The notes under the pieces were generated by a model, which saw only the letters and a list, made by a program, of their open reading frames with translations, searched no databases and was not told the DNA's origin. The position numbers and the translations under genes are program-made. Below, piece by piece: positions 36,709 to 46,087 of a stretch of 64,000 bases of DNA (position 1 is the first letter of the stretch; the number at the start of each line of letters is the position of its first letter). The stretch spans positions 57,573 through 121,572 of the forward strand of contig JAGWVU010000011.1 in NCBI GenBank assembly GCA_018970725.1, written 5' to 3'. This stretch comes from Verrucomicrobiota bacterium (GTDB lineage: Bacteria > Verrucomicrobiota > Verrucomicrobiia > Verrucomicrobiales > DEV007).

Positions 36709-37506
36709 ATGGCCCACGACCTCACGGATTTCGATGCCGATGTGCTGACGCGGAGCCGGGACCTCCCGGTTCTTGTGGATTTCTGGGCGCCTTGGTGTGG
36801 TCCTTGTCTTCAGTTCCTGCCGGTTCTCGAAGCCTTGGCGGCCGAGGCCGGCGGCAAGTGGGCCCTCGTCAAGGTGAACATCGATGAGCACCCGGACCTT
36901 GCGGCCACCTTCCGGGTGCGCTCGGTACCCATGGTGATGCTGTTCCGGGACGGCGCTCCGGCGGCCCAATTCCTTGGCGCCCGGGCGGCTTCCCAAGTGC
37001 GGGAGTTCCTTGCCCCGCACCTCCCCTCCCCGGAAAACGCGGCGTTAGCCGGGGCACGACAGGCTCTTTCGGACCACGACCCCGAAACCGTGCGGAAACT
37101 TCTCGAACCGCTCGGGGAAAAGGATGAGGAGAGTTGGGTCCTCCTCGCCCAAGCCTGGCTCATGAGCGATCCCAACCGGGTCAGGGAGTGCACGGACCGG
37201 ATTGCGCCGGGCTCGAAGTGGTCATCCGCCGCCGAGGGCCTCCTGCTCCTCGCGGTGGCCATCCAATCCGCCGGAACCATTCCCCCGGGCCCTTCCCGGG
37301 ACGCCTACGCCGCCGGTCTCGAGGCCGCCCGCAGGCTGGATTGGGACGAGTCCATCGAACATTGGATGGGCGTGATGCGGACCGATCCCAAGTTCGCCAA
37401 CGGCTCCGCCGCCGAGGCCATCAAAGCCGTTTTCCGGCTCCTCGGTCCGAGGCACCCCACGGTGGAAACCCATCACCGTTCCTTCTCGTCGTTGCTCTAC
37501 TGTTGA
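36709..37506 (+). CDS. Thioredoxin-TPR protein (YbbN/CnoX-like)
   Basis: 265 residues. Residues 1-105 are a thioredoxin fold with the active site WAPWCGPC and the cis-proline segment VRSVPMVMLF. The rest is helical, with TPR-like segments and a C-terminus similar to the YbbN tail (DWDESIEHWMGVMRTDPKFANG). CnoX-type proteins are chaperone/redox factors; this one keeps both active-site cysteines. It follows korB by 18 bp and precedes the PQQ-repeat gene by 17 bp. Confidence 0.88.
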   Translation: MAHDLTDFDADVLTRSRDLPVLVDFWAPWCGPCLQFLPVLEALAAEAGGKWALVKVNIDEHPDLAATFRVRSVPMVMLFRDGAPAAQFLGARAASQVREFLAPHLPSPENAALAGARQALSDHDPETVRKLLEPLGEKDEESWVLLAQAWLMSDPNRVRECTDRIAPGSKWSSAAEGLLLLAVAIQSAGTIPPGPSRDAYAAGLEAARRLDWDESIEHWMGVMRTDPKFANGSAAEAIKAVFRLLGPRHPTVETHHRSFSSLLYC

Positions 37507-37523
37507 TCCGCGGCGATTGGTTG

Positions 37524-39083
37524 ATGATGCACGCTCCAGCGACCCGCAAGAAAACGTGGTGGATCCCGGCCGCCATTGTCGGCGCAGCGCTCGGACTCAT
37601 GCTTTGGGCCCATCTGGAGGAGACCTTCATCCGGTTCTATGCCTATGCCTTCCTGCCCGTCCTCGCCACCATCCTCGTGGCCATCTGGTGGGTGACGACG
37701 CTCGATCTGCCCGGGGCCAACCGGCGCAGCCTGCTCTTTGGCGGCCTCGCCGGGTTATTCGGTCTCGGCCTGCTGCTCGGTTTCCTCTTCCGTTGGGACG
37801 ATACCTGGGGCGGCACCTCCCTGATCAAACCCACTTGGCGCTGGAGCCCACGCAAGGAAGACGCCGCCGCCGCCCTGCCCCGAACCTCAGCCCCCAAGAA
37901 AATGGCCGGCGCCCCTCCGGAGGGCCTGCTCCGGGACTGGCCGCACTACCTGGGCCCCGGGAGCGATGGCACCATGCGGGGCGTTGCGCCGGCTCCCGAT
38001 TGGAAGGCCCATCCTCCCCGGGAACTTTGGCGCCAGCCGGTCGGCGTCGGTTGGGCCAGCTTCGCCGTGAGCGGACGCCATGCCGTGACTTTGGAACAAC
38101 GCGGACAGGAGGAATGGATCACCTGCCGGGATCTGGTCAGCGGGGACCTCATCTGGAGCCACCGGGATCCGCTCGGTGAGTTCGCCCCTGCCATGGGCGG
38201 CCGGGGCCCGCGCTCCACACCCGCCATCCGGGACGGCCTGGTTTTCACCCAGGGCGTCCTCGGCCGGTTGAACTGTCTCCGGCTCGACTCCGGCAAACGG
38301 GTCTGGACACGCGAGGTATTGGCCGAGCTGGACGCCGCCAATCTCGAGTGGGGCAAGAGCAACAGCCCTGTCCTCTGGAAAAATCTTGTCATCACCACCG
38401 GAGGGATGACCGGGACCAGTCCACTCCTGATCGCCTGTGAGGCGCGCACCGGGAAGATGGTTTGGAAATCCGCCAACGGAGCCGCGAGCTATTCCACCCC
38501 GGCCCTCCTTCCGCTCGGCGGCCGGGAAGTCCTCGTGTATGTCGGCCAATCCGGCGTCACCGGCCACGACCCGGCCACCGGGGCCACCCTCTGGAAATGG
38601 GACTGGCCCGGTGCCTTCCCCAAAGTGGCGCAACCGCAGCTGGCCGGAAAAGACCGTCTCCTCCTCACCGCCAGCTACGGCGTCGGCAGCCATTTGCTCG
38701 ATCTCTCGAGCGGCACCCCCGTCCCGGTTTGGAAAACGACGCGGATGAAGACCAAGTTCAGCACGGCCGTCATCAAGGATCAACACGCCTACGGTTTCGA
38801 CGAGGGTGTGCTCGCCTGCATCGACCTCGCCTCCGGCAAGCGTCTCTGGAAGGGGGGGGACTACGGGTTCGGTCAGAATCTTTTGGCGGGCGATCTCCTG
38901 CTGATCCAGGCCGAACAGGGCGACCTGGCGTTGGTCGACGCCCGGCCCGGTGCCTTCCGGGAACTCGCCCGAATCGAGGCGCTCCAGGGCGTGACCTGGA
39001 ACATCCCGACGCTCGCGGGCAGCTACCTGCTCGTGCGCAACGATACCGAGGCAATCTGTTACCAGCTGACCTTGGCGCCGTGA
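37524..39083 (+). CDS. Membrane-anchored PQQ-like beta-propeller protein (BamB-like)
   Basis: 519 residues. Three hydrophobic segments lie in residues 10-90, then a linker, then a beta-propeller with repeated W-rich blades such as LDSGKRVWTRE, ARTGKMVWKSANG, ATGATLWKWDW and ASGKRLWKGGDYG. This is the PQQ-repeat fold of BamB and of uncharacterised PVC proteins. No PQQ-binding or dehydrogenase residues were identified, so a structural role is likely. Two adjacent ATGs (37524, 37527) are possible starts. Confidence 0.8.
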   Translation: MMHAPATRKKTWWIPAAIVGAALGLMLWAHLEETFIRFYAYAFLPVLATILVAIWWVTTLDLPGANRRSLLFGGLAGLFGLGLLLGFLFRWDDTWGGTSLIKPTWRWSPRKEDAAAALPRTSAPKKMAGAPPEGLLRDWPHYLGPGSDGTMRGVAPAPDWKAHPPRELWRQPVGVGWASFAVSGRHAVTLEQRGQEEWITCRDLVSGDLIWSHRDPLGEFAPAMGGRGPRSTPAIRDGLVFTQGVLGRLNCLRLDSGKRVWTREVLAELDAANLEWGKSNSPVLWKNLVITTGGMTGTSPLLIACEARTGKMVWKSANGAASYSTPALLPLGGREVLVYVGQSGVTGHDPATGATLWKWDWPGAFPKVAQPQLAGKDRLLLTASYGVGSHLLDLSSGTPVPVWKTTRMKTKFSTAVIKDQHAYGFDEGVLACIDLASGKRLWKGGDYGFGQNLLAGDLLLIQAEQGDLALVDARPGAFRELARIEALQGVTWNIPTLAGSYLLVRNDTEAICYQLTLAP

Positions 39084-39260
39084 GAGGCTGGTCCCTCGCA
39101 AGACAACACGTTCCAGTGACCCGACCGCAGCTCCACGATTCCAGCGGACACTTTCCCCGCCTTTTCCCTAGAACATCTTCCAATCCCGGCTAAATGGTCC
39201 AAGTCCGGGGCCCGTCTTACGGACGGTCCCGAGCTCCTTTTGGTGATCCTGCAAGACAAG

Positions 39261-40469
39261 ATGAAAGTAATGGTCCTTGGCGGAGATGGCTTCTGTGGCT
39301 GGCCGACCTCCCTGCACCTTTCCAATCTCGGTCACGATGTCGTCATCCTTGACAACCTCTCGCGCCGCAACATCGACAACGAACTGGAAGCCGGTTCGCT
39401 CACGCCGATTGCCCCGATGGGGACCCGGCTCAAGGCATGGGAAGAGGTCTCGGGACGAAAGATCGCCTTTTACCGGGTGGATGTGGCCCAGGAATACGAC
39501 CGTTTCCTCGACATCATTCTCGAGGAGAAACCGGACGCGATCGTCCACTTCGCCGAGCAGCGGGCCGCGCCCTATTCGATGAAGTCCCCGGCGCACAAGC
39601 GCTACACGGTGGACAACAACATCAACGCGACGCACAACACGCTTTGCGCGGTGGTCGAATCCGGGTTGCCGGTTCATCTGGTGCACCTCGGGACCATGGG
39701 AGTCTACGGCTACGGATCCGCCGGGATGAAAATTCCGGAGGGCTACCTCGACATCGAGGTGACCACGGATGCCGGGGAGAAACTGCAGCAGCAGATCCTT
39801 TACCCGACCAATCCCGGAAGCATCTACCACATGACGAAGAGTCTGGACCAGATCCTCTTCGCTTATTACGTGAAAAACGACCGGGTCCGCATCACCGATC
39901 TGCACCAGGGAATCGTGTGGGGCACGGTGACACCGGAGACGGCCCGGGACGAGCGGTTGCTCAACCGGTTTGATTACGATGGTGACTACGGCACGGTCTT
40001 GAACCGGTTCCTCGTCCAAGCCGCGGTGGGTTACCCGCTCACCGTCCATGGAACCGGCGGCCAGACCCGCGCCTTCATTCACATCCGCGACACCTGCCGG
40101 TGCGTCCAACTGGCCCTCGAAAACCCGCCCGCCGCCGGAGACCGGGTCCGCATCCTCAACCAGATGACCGAGACCCACCGGGTCCGGGATCTGGCCCAAC
40201 TCGTCGCCCGGATCACGGGAGCGGACGTGGCCATGGTCAACAACCCGCGGAACGAGGCGGCGGAAAACGACCTTCATGTCCACAACGACCTCTTCCTCAG
40301 CCTCGGACTCAAGCCCACCACGCTGAGCGAAGGCCTTTTGGAGGAAGTCACCGGGATCGCCCGCAAATACGCGGACCGATGCGACCGTTCCAAGATCCCC
40401 TGTTACTCCACTTGGACGCAGGCCCAGAGCGCCGGGGTGCCGGCACCGCAGGCGGTTCCCCGGGCCTGA
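39261..40469 (+). CDS. sqdB: UDP-sulfoquinovose synthase-like SDR
   Basis: 402 residues. The N-terminal VLGGDGFCGWPTSLHLSNLG motif binds NAD. SQD1-specific segments are DNLSRRNIDNELEAGSLTPI, HFAEQRAAPYSM, HLGTMGVYGYG and LNRFLVQAAVGYPLTVHG. SQD1/SqdB joins sulfite to UDP-glucose to make UDP-sulfoquinovose. The neighbour 25 bp downstream looks like SqdX, so the pair supports a sulfolipid (SQDG) pathway. The ATG at 39261 starts the dinucleotide fold; a start 21 bp upstream is possible. Confidence 0.85.
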   Translation: MKVMVLGGDGFCGWPTSLHLSNLGHDVVILDNLSRRNIDNELEAGSLTPIAPMGTRLKAWEEVSGRKIAFYRVDVAQEYDRFLDIILEEKPDAIVHFAEQRAAPYSMKSPAHKRYTVDNNINATHNTLCAVVESGLPVHLVHLGTMGVYGYGSAGMKIPEGYLDIEVTTDAGEKLQQQILYPTNPGSIYHMTKSLDQILFAYYVKNDRVRITDLHQGIVWGTVTPETARDERLLNRFDYDGDYGTVLNRFLVQAAVGYPLTVHGTGGQTRAFIHIRDTCRCVQLALENPPAAGDRVRILNQMTETHRVRDLAQLVARITGADVAMVNNPRNEAAENDLHVHNDLFLSLGLKPTTLSEGLLEEVTGIARKYADRCDRSKIPCYSTWTQAQSAGVPAPQAVPRA

Positions 40470-40493
40470 AGCCCGAACGAACAACCCGTCGGG

Positions 40494-41654
40494 ATGAGAA
40501 TCGCCTTCTGCACGGAGACTTTCCTCCCCAACATCGACGGGATCGTGACCCGGATTTGCCGGACGTTGGAACAACTCCGCGACCTCGGCCATGAAGCGAT
40601 CGTTTTCGCCCCGGAATATTCCAACCGGGAAAACATCTCCGAATACTGCGGTTTCCCGGTCATCCGGCTCAAGTCGATCCCCTTCAAGCCCTGGTATCCG
40701 GAACTGCGGTTGGGCATGCCGAGCACCCGGATTTACACCGACTTGAAGGCGTTCGAACCCGATCTGGTGCACGGCGTCAACCCGTTCGTCATCGGCATGT
40801 GGGGAGCCTTCGTGGTGCGGCAACTCGACGTCCCGATGGTGGCGAGCTACCACACCGACCTCCACCAATACGCGGAACGACTTCGCGTCCCCTTCCTCAT
40901 CGCTCCGGGCCGGATTCATATCCGCTCCTTGCATAATACCGCCCAGCTCAACCTCACCACGAGCCGGCCCATGGTCGATGTCTCCGCGGAGATGGGCATC
41001 AAGCGGCTGCGTGTCTGGCCCAAGGCGGTGGATACCACCTCGTTCCACCCGGAAAACCGTGACCCCGCCATGCGCCATTTCCTCAGCCAGGGGGAACCGG
41101 ATAAACCGTTGATCCTCTGCGTCGGGCGCCTCTCCCACGAGAAAAGGGTGAGCTGGTTGCTGGAACCCGCCCGGCGGCTCAAGGGCATCCGGGTCGCCAT
41201 CGTCGGCGGAGGGCCCGCGGAAGAGGAACTCAAGGCCGCCTTCGCCGGCACCCCAACCTTTTTCTCCGGCTATCTTCGCGGCAAGGAACTGGCGCAGGCC
41301 TACGCTTCCGCCGATGTCTTCGCCTTCCCCTCGGACACCGAGACCCTCGGGTTCGTGGCCATGGAATCGATGGCCAGCGGCGTGCCGGTGGTGGGAGCCC
41401 GCGCGGGAGGCATTCCCGACGTCATCGACCACGAAGTCAACGGCCTCATGTTCGAGACCGGCGACCGCGAACAATTCCTCGCCCACATCGAACGACTCAT
41501 CCGCAACCCGGAGGAGCGGGAGACCTTCGCGAGGCGCGCCCGTCAGGACATGGAAGACTGCAGCTGGCGGAAAGCGACGCAACGGCTCGTCCGCTATTAC
41601 CAGACCGCGATCCGGGCCCACCGGCGGTGGAACCCGAGCGAATGGGTGGCCTGA
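40494..41654 (+). CDS. sqdX: GT4 glycosyltransferase, SqdX/SQD2-like
   Basis: 386 residues in a GT-B fold. The N-terminal half has FLPNIDGIVTRI and VPMVASYHTDLHQYAE. The C-terminal nucleotide-sugar site includes LCVGRLSHEKRV, FFSGYLRGKELAQAYASADVF and ETLGFVAMESMASGVPVVG, the EX7E motif. Its segments follow SQD2/SqdX closely by memory. Related mannosyltransferases such as MgtA share these motifs, so the lipid product is inferred mainly from the sqdB neighbour. If so, it moves sulfoquinovose to diacylglycerol at the membrane. Confidence 0.78.
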   Translation: MRIAFCTETFLPNIDGIVTRICRTLEQLRDLGHEAIVFAPEYSNRENISEYCGFPVIRLKSIPFKPWYPELRLGMPSTRIYTDLKAFEPDLVHGVNPFVIGMWGAFVVRQLDVPMVASYHTDLHQYAERLRVPFLIAPGRIHIRSLHNTAQLNLTTSRPMVDVSAEMGIKRLRVWPKAVDTTSFHPENRDPAMRHFLSQGEPDKPLILCVGRLSHEKRVSWLLEPARRLKGIRVAIVGGGPAEEELKAAFAGTPTFFSGYLRGKELAQAYASADVFAFPSDTETLGFVAMESMASGVPVVGARAGGIPDVIDHEVNGLMFETGDREQFLAHIERLIRNPEERETFARRARQDMEDCSWRKATQRLVRYYQTAIRAHRRWNPSEWVA

Positions 41655-41692
41655 ACCGGCGTTGCAGGGAAAAAAGCGGGTCGGCCCAGGCC

Positions 41693-42667
41693 TCAAATGC
41701 CGAACGCATCCATGAAGGCGACATCGAGTATCAGGGCCTCGTTCGCATTGGTCCCGAGCTGATGGCGCAGCTGCTCCAAGGCTTCGATCCGGCGGAGCAG
41801 TTCAACGGGAGGAAAAATGCGCCCCGTCGCTTCCGTGCCCTCGCGAAAGGCGGGAAACTCGACCTGCCCGATGCCATGCTGACTCCGGAGGGCATCACCG
41901 AGCCACGCGATGAGCAACTCCACGAGGACCGCCCGGCGATGGAGGTAATGAGCGGCGGTGAGGGATTCATGGAAGTCCTCGCGCCGTTTCAGCCAATCGC
42001 CATCCGTGGTTTTCTGGTAGAGTTCGCGTTCCCGCTTCATCTCCTCTTCATGGACCTTGGCGATCTCCGCTTTTTCCTCCCGGAGACATTCGGCAAAGCG
42101 CTGGCTCAAGCCCCAGACCGCCCCCACGCCCTTCTTGCGCCCTCCGGTGAAGTGCCGGTGGAGTTCGGTCAGGAAGGCGGTCTCACGTTCTCCCGGAGTC
42201 ACCCGTCCCGGTCCCACCAGGGGAACGCGGATGCACCGGGACAGAATCGTCGGCAAGAGCTGCTCGGGTTGCTCGGTGACGAGGATCAGCAGGCAGCGTC
42301 CGGGTGGTTCCTCGAGGGTCTTGAGAAAGGCGTTGCTCGCTTCCTCCCCCAGCCGGTCCGCATCCTCGATGATCCCCACCTTGGTGACCGCTTGCGGGAC
42401 GGACAGGTGGAGCCGCTTTTCCATTTCCCGGATCGCGTCCACCTTGATCCGGCGGCTCCTGCTTTCCGGCCGCACGATCTGGACGAACTCGGACCGGGAG
42501 GCATCCAGGGTCTCACCCCGGCGCTGCCCCACCAGCGCGATCATCTCCAGCACCAGTGCCTCCTTGCCGCTGCCCGCGGGACCGCAGACCAGATAGGCGT
42601 GCGCCAGACGCCCTTCATCGCGGGAACGACGCAACAGCTTCACGGCGGTCTCAACCTGAAAGGCCAT
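41693..42667 (-). CDS. holB: DNA polymerase III subunit delta-prime
   Basis: 324 residues. The Walker-A-like CGPAGSGKEAL, the IIEDADRLGEEASNAFLKTLEEPP segment (the delta-prime SRC-type region) and LLPTILSRCIRVPL are clamp-loader signatures. The zinc-binding cysteines found in some homologues are absent. The start overlaps the end of tmk by 17 bp, the usual tmk-holB order in bacteria. The C-terminal part is long and charged, as is common. Confidence 0.88.
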   Translation of the reverse strand: MAFQVETAVKLLRRSRDEGRLAHAYLVCGPAGSGKEALVLEMIALVGQRRGETLDASRSEFVQIVRPESRSRRIKVDAIREMEKRLHLSVPQAVTKVGIIEDADRLGEEASNAFLKTLEEPPGRCLLILVTEQPEQLLPTILSRCIRVPLVGPGRVTPGERETAFLTELHRHFTGGRKKGVGAVWGLSQRFAECLREEKAEIAKVHEEEMKRERELYQKTTDGDWLKRREDFHESLTAAHYLHRRAVLVELLIAWLGDALRSQHGIGQVEFPAFREGTEATGRIFPPVELLRRIEALEQLRHQLGTNANEALILDVAFMDAFGI

Positions 42668-43301
42668 CGAAACGTCGGGTGAGGGTTTGCCAAATTTCGT
42701 CGCGGATCACTTCCAAGGGCCGGTCGGCGGGGACCACCACCACGCGTTCCGGATCCTCGGCGGCCAGTTTGAGGTATCCCTGGCGCACCGTCTCGTAAAA
42801 CGCGGCGGGCTCGCTCTCCATGCGGTCCTCCCGCCCCATCTTCCGGGTCACGGCGCGCGCCCTTTCCCAAGCTGCGGCGGCATCCATGTCGAGGAGAAAG
42901 GTGACATCGGGACGGCACGCCCCCAAGGCGAACCCGTTGATCCGGCGCACCGGCTCTAGTCCGAGCCCGCGGGCCATCCCCTGATACACCAGGCTGGAAT
43001 CGTGAAACCGGTCCGCCAAAACCCAGGTCCCGGCGTCGAGGGCGGGCCGGATGATTTCCCTGACGAGCTGGGCGCGGCTCGCGGCAAAGAGAAGCAATTC
43101 CGCCTCCGGACACATCCCCCGCCCCTCCGGCGCGTGCTTCAGCAGATTCCGGATGACCTCGCCCAAAGCCGTGCCCCCGGGCTCCCGGGTGGCCAGGCAG
43201 GAACGGCCGCGCGCCTCCAACAGGGACCGAATCTCCTGAATCTGGGTGGACTTGCCACACCCTTCGGACCCCTCGAAACTGACAAACACCCCCGGCCTCA
43301 T
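42651..43301 (-). CDS. tmk: Thymidylate kinase
   Basis: 216 residues. The P-loop is FEGSEGCGKSTQ, followed by TREPGGTALGEVIRNLL, the DR-containing VLADRFHDSSLVYQG, and a lid region with RARAVTRKMGREDRME. It phosphorylates dTMP to dTDP. The second P-loop position reads SEG instead of the usual DGS, and the DRF motif is DRFHDSS. It is upstream of holB with a 17-bp overlap. Confidence 0.92.
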   Translation of the reverse strand: MRPGVFVSFEGSEGCGKSTQIQEIRSLLEARGRSCLATREPGGTALGEVIRNLLKHAPEGRGMCPEAELLLFAASRAQLVREIIRPALDAGTWVLADRFHDSSLVYQGMARGLGLEPVRRINGFALGACRPDVTFLLDMDAAAAWERARAVTRKMGREDRMESEPAAFYETVRQGYLKLAAEDPERVVVVPADRPLEVIRDEIWQTLTRRFDGLSG

Positions 43302-43385
43302 CCCTCCCGGCTATAACCGCGGGAGCCGCTCTGATCAAACGCATTTCCGTCTCCCCGGCCCTCCCGTTCCCGAAAAAGACTTGAA

Positions 43386-43415
43386 TTGACGGCGAATCAC
43401 AGGCGAGGGTATACT
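43386..43415 (+). promoter_or_regulatory. Sigma-70-type promoter
   Basis: TTGACG (43386-43391) and TATACT (43410-43415) are separated by 18 bp. They lie about 70 bp before the ATG of the BamD-like gene, giving a leader of roughly 65 nt. Confidence 0.6.
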
Positions 43416-43486
43416 CCCATTCGGCGCGAGGACTCCCCGAATGTTTTTGGAGAAAGCTCCCGACTCTTCCGTCCAACCGGTCCCTC

Positions 43487-44611
43487 ATGAAACCGTCTTC
43501 CCGTTTCCTCCATCCGTTTGCCCTCGCCGGGCTCTGCTTGGTCCTTGGTCTGCTTCCGTCCCGGGCCGACCGCCGCTTTTTCGGCAAAGGGGAAATGAAG
43601 GAAGTTCCCGCTTCCGATGAGTTGCAGCGGCAGGATGGCGAGGCCAAGGCCCTGCTGGAAAAAGCCCTCGCGGCCAAGGGGCAGGGCAAATTGGAAAAGG
43701 CGGAGGATCTCCTCAAGGACGTCGCCGAACTCTATCCCCTGACCCCGTCCACCTCGGTCGCCCGCTTCGAACTGGGACGCGTCTATGAGGACCAGGAAAA
43801 GGCCGTGAAAGCCTTCGATGCCTACCAGGCCTTCATCGAAAATCACCGGGAAAGCGATCTCTACGGGGAAGCGATCCGGCGCCAGTTCGAGTTGGCCACC
43901 TTCGCCATGAACGGAAAGTCGGGCACCATCCTCGGTCTCATCCCGGCCAAATCGCAAAGCTCCAAGGTCATCGAAATGTTCGAGAAGGTCGCGGCCAACG
44001 CCCCGCGCAGCAACTTCGCCCCCCAGGCCATCTTCAACGTCGGCCTGCTCCAGAAAGAGGCCGAAAAGGACGCGGAGGCCATCGCCGCCTTCCAGAAACT
44101 CCAGGACAACTACCCGGCGGATCCCAAGACCAAGGAGGCCGCCCTCGAAATCATCGCCATCCGGGAGGGCCGGGAGACCAACGACGATTCCCAGGTCCTC
44201 AAGACCCAACTGGAGATGGAAAAATTCATCGCCGACTTCGGCACGGATCCCCGGGCCGGACAACTTCAGGAAAAGGTCGGCAAGCTCGAACACATGGACG
44301 CCGATAAAAAGTTCGGCATCGCCCGCTACTACGAGCGCAAGGGCAATCTCAAGGCCGCCGCCATCTATTACCAGGAAATCGGCCCGGAAACCGCACGCTA
44401 CCCTGACGCCCAAAAACGTCTCGCGGAACTCAAGGCCATCGACCCCAACCTCATCGCCCCGCCCTCCGCTCCCCGAAGCCGCGTCATCGCCCAGGAAAAC
44501 GTGGTCGATCGACCGGACTACAACGGGCCCCCTGCGCCCAAGCTCGAAGCTCCGCCGAAACCGCAGATGCGTGCCTCTGCCGAGGACGTGCTGCCCATCC
44601 CCGCCCAATGA
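43487..44611 (+). CDS. BamD-like exported TPR protein
   Basis: 374 residues. After a signal peptide (FALAGLCLVLGLLPSRAD) come helical repeats typical of BamD/YfiO proteins, e.g. KGQGKLEKAEDLLKDVAELYP, SVARFELGRVYEDQ and AIAAFQKLQDNYPADP. No lipobox cysteine is seen, unlike Escherichia coli BamD. The C-terminal tail is proline-rich. It probably belongs to outer-membrane assembly with the LptE-like gene 73 bp downstream. Confidence 0.78.
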   Translation: MKPSSRFLHPFALAGLCLVLGLLPSRADRRFFGKGEMKEVPASDELQRQDGEAKALLEKALAAKGQGKLEKAEDLLKDVAELYPLTPSTSVARFELGRVYEDQEKAVKAFDAYQAFIENHRESDLYGEAIRRQFELATFAMNGKSGTILGLIPAKSQSSKVIEMFEKVAANAPRSNFAPQAIFNVGLLQKEAEKDAEAIAAFQKLQDNYPADPKTKEAALEIIAIREGRETNDDSQVLKTQLEMEKFIADFGTDPRAGQLQEKVGKLEHMDADKKFGIARYYERKGNLKAAAIYYQEIGPETARYPDAQKRLAELKAIDPNLIAPPSAPRSRVIAQENVVDRPDYNGPPAPKLEAPPKPQMRASAEDVLPIPAQ

Positions 44612-44684
44612 TTTTTCGATAAATCGCTGGAAACGGTTCTCCCCCTCGGTTTAGAAGTCGGGGCCCGTCCCCGGCCGCACCATA

Positions 44685-45287
44685 ATGAACGCAGCCCGCT
44701 CATTCCCCGCCTTCCGCCTCCATCCGGCCCTCCTCGCCTGTCTCTGCCCGATGGTTCTCGCGGGTTGCGCCGGCTACCAACTCGGGGCGGTCAAACCCTC
44801 GGCCTACGCCAAGATCGAGAAGATCCATGTGCCGACCTTCAAGAACTCCACGTTGGAACCCCGCCTCGCCGTGCTGGTGACCAATGCCGTGATTTCCGCC
44901 CTCCAACAGGACGGCACCTACAAGATTTCCACCAAGGAGGAAGCCGATGCGGTGCTCGTCGGCAACATCCGCCAAATCCGCCGGGCCCAACAGCGCTCCA
45001 CCCAAACAGAGGTGCTCCAGTCCCGGGAACTGCTGGAAACCATGCAGATCTCCTTCCAATTGTCGGACCCGGTCACCGGCCGGAATCTGGCCGATGTCAA
45101 TCCGTTCGGTGACGACCCCGTCGCCGGCATGAATGGCACGGGACAACGCACCCGCTATGGCGAGGTCAGCGGCCAAACCTCGCTCTTCCTCGATCGCAAC
45201 TTCCAACTTTCGGAACGGCAGGCACTCGCCATCGCCGCTCAGGACGCCGCCGAGCAGATCGTGGCCCAGCTCACCGAAGGTTGGTGA
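44685..45287 (+). CDS. lptE: LptE-like LPS-assembly lipoprotein
   Basis: 200 residues. A signal peptide ends in the lipobox VLAGCAGYQLG. The next segment, IEKIHVPTFKNSTLEPRL, is typical of LptE/RlpB, which holds LptD in the outer membrane. The rest is a mixed alpha/beta fold ending in ALAIAAQDAAEQIVAQL. It implies LPS or a related outer-membrane glycolipid. It follows the BamD-like gene on the same strand. Confidence 0.82.
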   Translation: MNAARSFPAFRLHPALLACLCPMVLAGCAGYQLGAVKPSAYAKIEKIHVPTFKNSTLEPRLAVLVTNAVISALQQDGTYKISTKEEADAVLVGNIRQIRRAQQRSTQTEVLQSRELLETMQISFQLSDPVTGRNLADVNPFGDDPVAGMNGTGQRTRYGEVSGQTSLFLDRNFQLSERQALAIAAQDAAEQIVAQLTEGW

Positions 45288-45353
45288 CCGCTCTCCTCTC
45301 CCTCCACCATCGATCCGCACCCGTCCACTCCCCTGCCGCCCGGGCTTTATCTT

Positions 45354-46055
45354 GTGGCGGGACCCATCGGAAATCTGGGGGATATCACCCTCCGGGCCTT
45401 GGACTGCCTCCGCGAGGTGGACATGATCGCCTGCGAGGATACCCGGCACACGCAACGACTGCTCGCCCGGCACGGGATTCGCAAGCCTCTGGTCAGCCTT
45501 CACGAACATAACGAGGCCCGGCGGGCGGAGGAACTCGTCGCCCGGATTCGCGAGGAGGGAGTCCGGGTGGCCTACGTGACCGACGCCGGAATGCCGGCCA
45601 TCAGCGACCCCGGCGAACGGCTCATCCACCGCTGCATCGAGCACGGAATCCCGTATGACGTGCTTCCGGGCCCCTCCGCGGTGGTCACGGCTTTGGCCGG
45701 GGCCGGGCTGGGAGCGACCCCGTTTTCCTTCCGGGGGTTTCTGCCGGTGAAACAGGGGCAGCGGTCCCGCGAATTGCAAGCCGCCTTGGAAAGCGAGGCC
45801 ACCACCCTTTTCTTCGAGTCTCCGCACCGCATTCTCGGGACCTTGCAACTGCTCGCCAATCTCGCCCCCAACCACTTGGTCACCGTGGCGCGGGAGTTGA
45901 CCAAACTGCATCAGGAGTATCGCAGGGGAACAGCCGCCATTCTGGCCGCGCACTACCAGACCCATCCCGCCAAAGGGGAGATCTGTCTCGTGATCGCACC
46001 GGCACAAAATCCGAAATGGCTCAAACCCTTGGAAATGCCGGTTGACCCGGGTTGA
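45354..46055 (+). CDS. rsmI: 16S rRNA (cytidine-1402-2'-O)-methyltransferase
   Basis: The protein contains PIGNLGDITLRALDCLREVD, EDTRHTQRLLARHGI, VTDAGMPAISDPGERL and PGPSAVVTALAGAG, all RsmI signatures. It uses SAM to methylate C1402 of 16S rRNA. The reading frame is open back to 45288, and the expected first beta strand (GLYLVAGPIGN) is encoded before the GTG at 45354. No ATG, GTG or TTG lies in that upstream part; only CTG (45333) or ATC (45309) could start it. The GTG start gives 233 residues and lacks part of that strand. Confidence 0.88.
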   Translation: MAGPIGNLGDITLRALDCLREVDMIACEDTRHTQRLLARHGIRKPLVSLHEHNEARRAEELVARIREEGVRVAYVTDAGMPAISDPGERLIHRCIEHGIPYDVLPGPSAVVTALAGAGLGATPFSFRGFLPVKQGQRSRELQAALESEATTLFFESPHRILGTLQLLANLAPNHLVTVARELTKLHQEYRRGTAAILAAHYQTHPAKGEICLVIAPAQNPKWLKPLEMPVDPG

Positions 46056-46087
46056 GCGCCGCGTTTTCGTGCGGGGATCGAGCGGTT

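Noticed and set aside
32572..37020. A 1482-residue open frame on the minus strand
   Set aside because: Only the last quarter (tgt, 32572-33702) is a protein family match. The rest is antisense to korA, korB and the thioredoxin gene and has shadow-type composition caused by high GC.
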